A stretch of DNA of 5,291 bases from Armatimonadota bacterium (lineage in GTDB: Bacteria; Armatimonadota; Fimbriimonadia; Fimbriimonadales; Fimbriimonadaceae). A model generated the notes under the pieces. It saw only the letters and a program-made list of their open reading frames with translations. It was not told the DNA's origin and ran no database searches. The translations under genes and the position numbers were made by a program. Shown one piece after another: positions 1-5,291 of this stretch. The DNA lies in NCBI GenBank assembly GCA_023428805.1, contig JAEYWW010000008.1, positions 1-5,291 on the forward strand, written 5' to 3'. The first letter of the stretch is position 1; each line of letters starts with the position of its first letter.

Positions 1-1
1 C

Positions 2-2866
2 GGTTCGGTGACGGTGGTGACCGAGCGCAAAACGGTCAAACTCGACGCAGAAGGAAAGGCGACTCTCCAATTCACTCCCGACCGCGACGGCAGCTACACG
101 CTCAAAGCCTACGCAATGGACGGGCGGACCCGCGTCGCAACCGAATCCTGGATTTGGGTGGGATCGGGCGCGGGCGACTCCGCTCCGGCTCCCTCACTTC
201 AATTGGTTCTCAACAAGAAGAAATATGCCGGCAACGAGTCGGCCAAGGCTCTGATCCGCACCAACAAGCCGGGCGGCAAGGCTCTTGTCACCATCGAAAG
301 CGATGGTGTCAAACGGGCGCGGGTTGTGGAGCTTAAAACCGAAGGCACGACCGTGACCCTCGACAACTTGGCTGAGTACGCGCCCGGAGCGGAAGTGGCG
401 GTCGCCTACATCCGCGAAAAGAGCTTCGCCACGGCGACGGCGCGCCTGCGGGTTGACTACACGACTCAGAAACTCAATGTCTCGGTAACCCCCGACCGAG
501 AGGAAGCCAAGCCGGGCGAGGATGTGGTCTACACAATCCAAGCCAATGACGACTCGGGCAAGCCCGTGCAGGCCGAAGTCGCAGTCGGCGTGGTGGACGA
601 GGGAATCTATCAGATTCTGGAGGACACCAGCGACCCGTTGCGCGAGTTCTACAGCTTCGGGTGGAACCAGGTGAATACGAGCTACAGCTTCCCGGACCTC
701 TATCTGGACGGGGAAGACAAGGCCACACCCAACGTCCAGGTCCGCAAGGTCTTCAAGGACACCGCGTATTGGAACCCGACCGTGGTCACCGGTGCTGACG
801 GAAGCGCGAACGTGACGGTCAAGATGCCTGACAACCTGACTTCCTGGCGCACAACCGCGACGGCGGTGACCGGCGACAGCAAGTTCGGCAAGCAGAAGTG
901 CAGTGTGATCGTCAAGAAGGACTTGATGGCGCGGCTCAGTCCGCCTGAATTCCTTGTCCAGGGCGACACGCAGGAAGTCTCCGGTCTTGTGACCAACACA
1001 ACAGACCGCGAGCAGGTTGTCGAGGCCAAATTGGTTGGCGTCGGAATTCAAGTTGCAGGTGAAGCTTCTCGCCGGATCACGATTCCTGCCCGCGGAGCGC
1101 AATCGGTGAGTTGGACTCTGACGGCTGGCAATCCAATGACCGCCAAGCTGGAGTTCACCGCCCTCGCAGGCTCAGGCTTGAACGATGGGCTGCAGCAGTC
1201 CTTCCCGATCAAGCCAATGGGACGGCGCCAGATCACGGGATATGCGGCGGCTGACACCAACGGCTCAAATTTTGACCTGCAGCTTGATCCCAAGTCGGTG
1301 ACGGGCGAACTGACCGTTTCTGTTGAGCCCTCTCTGGCTTCCACGATGCTCACGTCCATTCAGGAGTTGATTGAATACCCCTATGGCTGCACGGAACAGA
1401 CCATGAGCAAATTCATGCCTGCGGTCGCGGCGAAGGGTCTTCTTGAGCGAGTCGGGGCGATGCCGGACAACCTCCGCGAGAAGCTCCCGGCGGTCACCAA
1501 GGAAGGTCTTCGCCGCATCCGGCGATTCCAGCACTACGAAGGCGGCTGGGGCTGGTGGGAAGGCAACGAGCCCGATGAGCGCATGACGGCGGTCGTGATG
1601 GAAGGACTGCACGAGGCCCGCAAGGCGGGCGTCGAAGTCGATCCGACGATGATCGATCGCGGACTTCGCTGGAGCATCGAAGCTCTCAAGAAAGTCCCCG
1701 ACACGATCACCGCGCCCGATCAGAAGGAAGCATGGTCTATCCAATGGCGAGTCGAGGAAGTGAGCCAGCTCGCTTATTCGGCATCGCTTTATGGACCTGA
1801 TCCGCAGGTGATCCGCATCAATCGCGCGCTGATGCGCGACGAGCTGATGAAGGCGATGAGTGCGGCGGAACTGGCCCGGCTCGCGCTGGCTTGGAAGAAC
1901 ATTGCGGAGCAGTCGTCGGGGACTCAGAAAGATGAGGCTTGGGCCAATGGACGGAGGGCTTATGAAGCTCTTCTGAATCTGCCGCGTGAAGCCGAAGTCT
2001 ACGCCGATGCCTGGTGGGGCGAGGACAATCCCCGCGCCCTTCAGGCCATTGTCGCCTACGAATCGGACCAGAGCAAGGCGTCCAATTTCGCGATCCGGCT
2101 TCTGCCACGACGCAAGTCGGGAGGCTGGAGCAGTACCCGCACGGCTTCGATCTACGTCCTGGCGATCAACGACCACTTGGCGAAGATCGGCACCACGGCG
2201 ATTTCGGGTGAGATTGATGTGCTGGTCAACGGCAAGTCGGTCGCCAAAGGATTGGCTTCGATGACCAATCAGAAGACGCTCAAAGCGGTGATTCCGATGG
2301 GCGAGCTTCAGCAGGGAGCGAACAATATTCAGGTCGTCACGCCGCAGGGGATGGCTCCGGTGGTGGTGGCTCGCATGGATCAGGTCATCGGGATGCCGGA
2401 GCTTCCGGCGGTCGAGGGCACGTCCCTGAAAATCAGCCGCGAATACGTTCGCATGGAATCGAAACGAGTTGAAGATGGATCGCTTCGCCTCGTGCCGTCC
2501 AGCAGTCCCGCGACGAGCTTCCGGACTGGCGAAGTTCTGCGGTGCCGCATCAAGATCGTCTCGACTCAGAGCGAGCAGTACGTGATGGTCGAAGACCCGA
2601 TCCCGAGCGGATTCCGCATTGTCGAGGCCGATCAGCCGTTCTCCAGCTATGGCAGCTACGATTGGTGGTGGGATTCGACGGCCTTCTACAACGACCGGGC
2701 CGTCTTCTTCAAAACCGAATTGCCGAAGGGCGAGTCGATCATGGAGTACGCGGTTCGAGCCGAGGCGCCCGGAAAGTCGGTCGCGTTGCCGACATCGGTT
2801 TCTCCGATGTATCAACCGCAGATTTTCGCGTCGTCGGCGAGCATTCCCATCGAGGTTCAACGGTGA
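2..2866 (+). CDS. Bacterial alpha-2-macroglobulin, thioester type, C-terminal part (5' end outside window)
   Basis: This is a predicted periplasmic, probably lipid-anchored protease trap: cleavage of a bait segment would trigger a conformational change and covalent capture through an internal thioester. The frame is open to the left edge, so the GTG at 8 is unlikely to be the start; residues here are numbered from it. Seen in order: the end of a beta-sandwich macroglobulin domain (1-55), a bait-region domain ending in VGVVDEGIY (about 64-201), an aromatic-rich candidate bait segment (about 205-245), the A2M core with DTAYWNP and KMPDNLTSWR (about 250-310), the thioester YPYGCTEQ (Cys461, Gln464), helical-toroid repeats including GGWGWW (512-517), and a C-terminal beta domain with YDWWWDS and VSPMYQP. 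The CxEQ motif marks the YfhM-like thioester class; the YfaS-like class lacks it. About 950 residues are visible and family members usually have 1,500-2,000, so a large N-terminal part is missing. It overlaps the VanW-family gene by four bases. Identity is near certain; the natural target is unknown. Confidence 0.95.
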   Translation, partial: GSVTVVTERKTVKLDAEGKATLQFTPDRDGSYTLKAYAMDGRTRVATESWIWVGSGAGDSAPAPSLQLVLNKKKYAGNESAKALIRTNKPGGKALVTIESDGVKRARVVELKTEGTTVTLDNLAEYAPGAEVAVAYIREKSFATATARLRVDYTTQKLNVSVTPDREEAKPGEDVVYTIQANDDSGKPVQAEVAVGVVDEGIYQILEDTSDPLREFYSFGWNQVNTSYSFPDLYLDGEDKATPNVQVRKVFKDTAYWNPTVVTGADGSANVTVKMPDNLTSWRTTATAVTGDSKFGKQKCSVIVKKDLMARLSPPEFLVQGDTQEVSGLVTNTTDREQVVEAKLVGVGIQVAGEASRRITIPARGAQSVSWTLTAGNPMTAKLEFTALAGSGLNDGLQQSFPIKPMGRRQITGYAAADTNGSNFDLQLDPKSVTGELTVSVEPSLASTMLTSIQELIEYPYGCTEQTMSKFMPAVAAKGLLERVGAMPDNLREKLPAVTKEGLRRIRRFQHYEGGWGWWEGNEPDERMTAVVMEGLHEARKAGVEVDPTMIDRGLRWSIEALKKVPDTITAPDQKEAWSIQWRVEEVSQLAYSASLYGPDPQVIRINRALMRDELMKAMSAAELARLALAWKNIAEQSSGTQKDEAWANGRRAYEALLNLPREAEVYADAWWGEDNPRALQAIVAYESDQSKASNFAIRLLPRRKSGGWSSTRTASIYVLAINDHLAKIGTTAISGEIDVLVNGKSVAKGLASMTNQKTLKAVIPMGELQQGANNIQVVTPQGMAPVVVARMDQVIGMPELPAVEGTSLKISREYVRMESKRVEDGSLRLVPSSSPATSFRTGEVLRCRIKIVSTQSEQYVMVEDPIPSGFRIVEADQPFSSYGSYDWWWDSTAFYNDRAVFFKTELPKGESIMEYAVRAEAPGKSVALPTSVSPMYQPQIFASSASIPIEVQR
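620..743 (+). other. Candidate bait region of the A2M protein
   Basis: Residues about 205-245 lie between the conserved VDEGIY end of the bait-region domain and the conserved DTAYWNP start of the A2M core. By family architecture this is where the exposed protease-cleavable segment sits. The stretch is rich in aromatic residues (EFYSFGW, SYSFPDLYL) and then acidic and basic residues (DGEDK, VRKVFK), which would offer sites to chymotrypsin-like and trypsin-like proteases. The boundaries are inferred from position alone. Confidence 0.45.
1376..1399 (+). other. Thioester motif of the A2M protein (CTEQ)
   Basis: The codons spell YPYGCTEQ. The TGC at 1388-1390 (Cys461) and the CAG at 1397-1399 (Gln464) are the two residues that form the internal thiolactone in the A2M and complement families. 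Both are intact, so the protein should be able to couple covalently to a trapped protease. Confidence 0.93.
2852..2865 (+). promoter_or_regulatory. Ribosome binding site and GTG start of the VanW-family gene, overlapping the A2M stop
   Basis: GAGG at 2852-2855 is followed by a 7-base spacer and GTG at 2863-2865. The stop codon of the A2M gene is TGA at 2864-2866, giving the GTGA overlap typical of translational coupling. This start places a signal peptide directly at the N-terminus. The same frame is open further upstream to an ATG at 2542, but that would add 107 residues without any domain resemblance, read across the conserved A2M C-terminus. Confidence 0.8.
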
Positions 2867-3609
2867 AGCTCGGCTGGCTGGCGGGTGGAGTTCTCGCGGT
2901 TGGACTGGGTTCGCTCGGGGCTCTGGGCGCGGCTTCGCCCTCGGAGCGAACCGTGGCAGAGTTCCGCACCTCGCTCGAGGGCCGCTCGGCCAATCAGCGG
3001 CACAACGCCTGGCTTGCGGCGAAGACGCTGAACGGCAAAGTCATCAACCCCGACGCAGAGTTTTCTTTCAATCAGACGTTTGGTGGCTGGACCCGCGATC
3101 GCGGCTACCGCCGGGCTCCGGTGAGCTACAACGGCACGTTGATCGACGCATGGGGTGGCGGAGTCTGCCAGACTAGCTCGACGCTCTACAACACGGCGCT
3201 GTTGGCGGGGCTGACCATTGATGAACGACACGCCCATCACTTTGCCCCGGGCTATGTCGCCCCTGGGCGGGATGCGGCGGTGGCGTATCCGAATATCGAC
3301 CTTCGGTTCCGCAACCCGTATCCCAAGTCTTTGACCATCCACGCGAAGATTGAAGGTGATGCGATCGTAGTCCAGCTAAGGGGTCAGGTCAAACCCGGCA
3401 GTCTTCCCGCAATTCGGCAGAGGGTGGTCAACTATTCCGCTCCGATGGAAGTGACGGTCGGGCAGGGGAAGTATGGTCGGGTGCGGGCTCCGGGCAAGCC
3501 CGGGTGGAGCATCGAAACTTATCGGATTCAGCACGGTCGGACGGAGAGATTGTCGGTTGATACATACCCCTCAATGCCGCGCGTGGTCGAATACTCTGCA
3601 CCGCATTGA
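2863..3609 (+). CDS. Secreted VanW-family protein, putative L,D-transpeptidase
   Basis: The 248-residue product from the GTG start begins with one Lys, a hydrophobic segment (about 3-22) and a plausible cleavage site near LGAAS (21-25), so it should act outside the cytoplasmic membrane. The VanW domain spans about 34-165. It contains FRTSLEGRSANQRHN, the AAKTLNGKVINPDAEFSFN block, the core GGGVCQTSSTLYN with Cys102, ERHAHH, and VAPGRDAAVAYPNIDL. VanW was named from vancomycin-resistance clusters, where its role was unclear. VanW-domain proteins of Clostridioides difficile were, as I recall, recently reported as L,D-transpeptidases making 3-3 peptidoglycan cross-links, with a catalytic Cys; Cys102 is the natural candidate here. 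Residues 195-248 resemble the beta-rich tail that often follows VanW domains (KPGWSIETYRI, SVDTYPSMPRVVEY). The four-base overlap with the A2M gene implies one mRNA and coupled translation. Family assignment is strong; enzymatic function is inference. Confidence 0.92.
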   Translation: MKLGWLAGGVLAVGLGSLGALGAASPSERTVAEFRTSLEGRSANQRHNAWLAAKTLNGKVINPDAEFSFNQTFGGWTRDRGYRRAPVSYNGTLIDAWGGGVCQTSSTLYNTALLAGLTIDERHAHHFAPGYVAPGRDAAVAYPNIDLRFRNPYPKSLTIHAKIEGDAIVVQLRGQVKPGSLPAIRQRVVNYSAPMEVTVGQGKYGRVRAPGKPGWSIETYRIQHGRTERLSVDTYPSMPRVVEYSAPH

Positions 3610-3701
3610 GTGCTCGCGCGAAGTCGCCGATCATCACAATTCGCGCATCCAGTGCAGCGGGGGGTGAACTTTTGGCTCAAAATTCTGTATAACTTCTCAT
3701 C
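3610..3701 (+). promoter_or_regulatory. Intergenic gap with a candidate promoter for the S41 peptidase gene
   Basis: The best -10-like hexamer is TATAAC at 3688-3693, matching the sigma-70 consensus in five of six positions. Seventeen bases upstream, TGAACT at 3665-3670 is only a poor -35. Transcription starting six to eight bases after the -10 would begin at about 3699-3701, at or just before the ATG at 3702. The bases before the ATG (ACTTCTCATC) are pyrimidine-rich, so there is no Shine-Dalgarno sequence. No convincing terminator for the upstream VanW-family gene is visible in the gap. Confidence 0.45.
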
Positions 3702-4958
3702 ATGCGCGTGACATCTTTCGGGTTGCGATGTCTTGTCGTCGCCGCCCTGGTCGCTTCCTCCGCTTTGACCTGGGCGCAGGCGATGACGAGTGAACAGAAG
3801 AAGACTGTTCTCGACGGAATGAACGAGACGATCACCAAGAGCGCCTTTGTGCCGGGTGTCGATTTCAGCAAGTGGCCGGAATTCCTCGGGAGGCACCAGG
3901 AAGCCATCGACAAGGCTGAAGACGTCAACCAATTTTCCGCGGCAGTCAACCGCGCGCTGCGTGAGTTCGGATTCAGCCACATTCGGCTTCTGACACCGCG
4001 TGCGAATACAAACCGCCGAACCACAACGCGCAAGGGCATCGGCATCACCGCGACGCCTGCGCAAGATGGCGGACTCCAAGTCCGCGCGATGGCCGAATCC
4101 GGCCCCGCGAAGGAAGCGGGACTCGAGATCGGCGACATCATTTTGACGGTCAACGGCGCCAAGGCCGAGAAGGCGGAGCAGCTTGAAGGTGAGTTGGGCG
4201 AGAAGCGGGCCTTGGAAATCAAGAAGGCCAATGGGGAAACAAAGAATCTTGAAGTTGAGATCAAGAATTTCTCTTCTGTCCGCAAGGAGACGCTGACTTG
4301 GGTGGATGAGGAGACAGCGGTGCTTCGCGTGTTCACTTTTGCCAACGGCTATGACCGCAACAACATCGAAGCCCTGGTGAAGGAGGCCAACGGAAAAGCG
4401 AAGAGGCTCATCATCGACCTGCGGAGCAACGGCGGCGGCGCGGTGGTGAACATGAACCATCTGATCAGCCTCATGATCCCGGCGAATACTGAGTACGGCA
4501 CCTTTGTCAACCGCAAGATGGCGAACGACTGGCAGGCGGCCAACCCCGACGCCCAGATTGAAGTCGCCGCGATCGGCGCATGGGCTCCCAACAAATACAA
4601 GACTCGCCAGGTGAAGGATTTCAAGCCATTCGACGGCAAGATCGCCGTTCTGATCAATCGCGGCTCAGGAAGTGCGAGCGAAATCACCGCCTGCGCTCTT
4701 CGCGAGAAGGGAGGAGCCATCCTTGTCGGAACCCGATCCGCAGGCGCGGTTCTCGCATCGGTCTACGGACCCCTCAAAGAAGGATTTGCCCTGCAGTACC
4801 CGGTCAGTGACTATGTTTCGATCAACGGCACTCGTCTCGAAGCAAATCCTCTCAAGCCAGACGTTGAAGTGACGGCCAGCGAACCCGGCAAGGACTTGGT
4901 CGTCGAGCGGGCGGTTGAAGCACTGAAGTCAGCCGAAATCGTCAAGAAAGCGTCCTGA
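3702..4958 (+). CDS. Exported PDZ-containing S41 family serine peptidase
   Basis: The 418-residue protein starts with a signal peptide (Arg2 and Arg9, hydrophobic 10-22, AxA site WAQA ending at 27), so it should work in the periplasm or outside the cell. The start is well fixed: an in-frame TAA lies at 3690-3692 and the triplets between are not usual starts. Domains: a helical N-terminal part (about 30-90), FSHIRLL with His93, a compact PDZ domain (about 111-190, with AKEAGLEIGDIILTVNG), then the S41 catalytic fold (about 205-395) with IIDLRSNGGG (237-246) and GSGSASEI (321-328). Ser324 is the expected nucleophile. CtpA/Prc-type enzymes have their catalytic Lys 25 residues after the Ser; here that residue is Ala349 (GTRSAGAVLAS). 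His93, Ser324 and Glu380 (in NGTRLEANPLKPD) instead fit the arrangement of tricorn-like and NSR-like S41 peptidases. It is probably transcribed separately from the A2M-VanW unit. The substrate is not deducible. Confidence 0.92.
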   Translation: MRVTSFGLRCLVVAALVASSALTWAQAMTSEQKKTVLDGMNETITKSAFVPGVDFSKWPEFLGRHQEAIDKAEDVNQFSAAVNRALREFGFSHIRLLTPRANTNRRTTTRKGIGITATPAQDGGLQVRAMAESGPAKEAGLEIGDIILTVNGAKAEKAEQLEGELGEKRALEIKKANGETKNLEVEIKNFSSVRKETLTWVDEETAVLRVFTFANGYDRNNIEALVKEANGKAKRLIIDLRSNGGGAVVNMNHLISLMIPANTEYGTFVNRKMANDWQAANPDAQIEVAAIGAWAPNKYKTRQVKDFKPFDGKIAVLINRGSGSASEITACALREKGGAILVGTRSAGAVLASVYGPLKEGFALQYPVSDYVSINGTRLEANPLKPDVEVTASEPGKDLVVERAVEALKSAEIVKKAS

Positions 4959-4971
4959 TTCCGCTCCAATC

Positions 4972-5007
4972 GAATCCAGCTTGTGACCCCCGTCACAAGC
5001 TGAATTC
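4972..5007 (+). terminator. Hairpin terminator between convergent genes
   Basis: CAGCTTGTGAC at 4977-4987 and GTCACAAGCTG at 4992-5002 form a perfect 11-bp stem with loop CCCC. After one mismatch (4976/5003), pairing resumes for four more base pairs out to 4972/5007. On the + strand it is followed by moderately T-rich sequence (TTCTTCTTT, 5005-5013), so it best fits an intrinsic terminator for the S41 peptidase gene, which ends 13 bases upstream of the extended stem. It may also stop transcription from the minus strand, where the T-tract is poorer. The right arm contains the stop codon of the convergent DinB-like gene. Confidence 0.65.
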
Positions 5008-5291
5008 TTCTTTGTGGGATGAGGGTGAATCTGCCCGTTTCCGCATGATCTCTTCGCGGAGCTTGGTGATCTGACCAAGGTGATAGCCGATGTGGATGTA
5101 TCTGACGAGCAGGTCGGGAAGTCCGTAGGGGCTGGCTTCGATCTTCTCCAATGGGACAGATCCGATGAATTCTTCCAGCGTTGAGAGCGACCGGCGGAGT
5201 CGCTGTTTCGCCTTCTCCCAAGCCTCTTCGTCGGGCTCTGAAGGCATCGAGGGCCAACTGCCTTCGCCCGGTCGTGTGAGCTCACCCCTTG
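4993..5291 (-). CDS. DinB-like superfamily protein, C-terminal part (5' end outside window)
   Basis: Reading right to left, the frame is open from the window edge to TGA at 4995-4993, about 98 visible residues. There is an ATG at 5247-5245, but the codons before it read LTRPGEGSWPS without a stop. They join smoothly to the PSEPDEEAW that follows, as in the middle of DinB-like domains, so the real start is probably beyond the window. DinB-like proteins are four-helix bundles of about 150-170 residues that usually bind a metal through three His residues. The visible part has the last-helix motif HIGYHLGQITKLRE, with two candidate ligands (codons at 5094-5092 and 5082-5080). The third, earlier His would lie outside. 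The tail after it is charged and probably disordered. Members include damage-induced proteins and thiol-dependent S-transferases, and most are uncharacterised; no specific role can be given. It is convergent with the S41 gene and shares the hairpin. Confidence 0.72.
   Translation of the reverse strand, partial: RGELTRPGEGSWPSMPSEPDEEAWEKAKQRLRRSLSTLEEFIGSVPLEKIEASPYGLPDLLVRYIHIGYHLGQITKLREEIMRKRADSPSSHKEEFSL

Noticed and set aside
1265..2860. A 531-codon open frame on the minus strand.
   Set aside because: It is antisense to the strongly conserved A2M coding sequence, is rich in Arg, His and Asp with no recognisable domain, and is the usual by-product of GC-rich codon use. The minus-strand frame at 194-1102 is rejected for the same reason.
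2619..3176. A third overlapping + strand open frame of 185 codons.
   Set aside because: It is very Arg/Ser-rich, out of frame with both conserved proteins, and has no signal or domain. It is a shadow frame.
3616..3646. GCGCGAA and TTCGCGC inverted repeat after the VanW-family gene, considered as a terminator.
   Set aside because: The stem is only seven base pairs with a 17-base loop and no following T-run, so it is too weak to call.
3528..4460. A 310-codon open frame on the minus strand spanning the VanW-S41 gap.
   Set aside because: It is antisense to two well-supported genes, crosses the intergenic promoter region, and shows no domain or plausible ribosome binding context.
4982..4997. TGTGA-N6-TCACA, an exact match to the core of a CRP/FNR-type operator.
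   Set aside because: It lies between two convergent gene ends, not upstream of a start, and is fully explained as part of the terminator stem. A role as an operator would need a promoter nearby, and none is visible.
1..5291. Search for CRISPR repeats, tRNA or rRNA genes, insertion-sequence ends and defence-system enzymes.
   Set aside because: Nothing with the needed repeat spacing, cloverleaf, inverted ends or signature motifs was seen; nearly all of the window is occupied by four ordinary coding regions.

Overview
The window is a piece of a moderately GC-rich bacterial chromosome (roughly 60% by eye). It carries three genes on the + strand and one on the - strand, two of them cut by the window edges. 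Nothing in it looks mobile, and I see no RNA gene, CRISPR array or insertion sequence. Exported proteins dominate, which suggests an envelope-function neighbourhood in a diderm or otherwise envelope-complex bacterium. The combination of a thioester alpha-2-macroglobulin (A2M), a VanW-family protein, an S41 peptidase and a DinB-like protein would fit Armatimonadota (Fimbriimonadia-like) or a similar environmental phylum. That taxonomic guess is weak and rests on general impression only.

Region 1 (2-3609) is a two-gene unit. First comes the C-terminal ~950 residues of a bacterial A2M with an intact Cys-Thr-Glu-Gln thioester. Its stop codon overlaps, in the 4-base arrangement GTGA, the GTG start of a secreted 248-residue VanW-domain protein. 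Overlap and spacing imply co-translation. A2Ms of this class are thought to trap foreign proteases in the periplasm. In Proteobacteria they are typically paired with the peptidoglycan synthase PBP1C (pbpC). VanW domains have recently been linked to L,D-transpeptidation of peptidoglycan, so this pair may be a version of the same 'trap the protease, mend the wall' module with a different wall enzyme.

Region 2 (3610-3701) is a 92-base gap. It holds a -10-like TATAAC only eight bases before the next ATG and no Shine-Dalgarno sequence, so the next gene is probably read from a leaderless or nearly leaderless mRNA.

Region 3 (3702-4958) encodes an exported PDZ-containing S41 peptidase. Ser324 is in place, but alanine occupies the position where C-terminal processing peptidases have their catalytic lysine. 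A His in a FSHIRLL motif and a downstream Glu point instead to the His-Ser-Glu style of tricorn-like and NSR-like S41 enzymes.

Region 4 (4959-5291) has a strong hairpin between convergent genes. Its right arm contains the stop codon of a minus-strand DinB-like (putative metal-dependent) gene whose start lies beyond the right edge. The frame of that gene stays open to the end of the window, so the first internal ATG should not be taken as its start.
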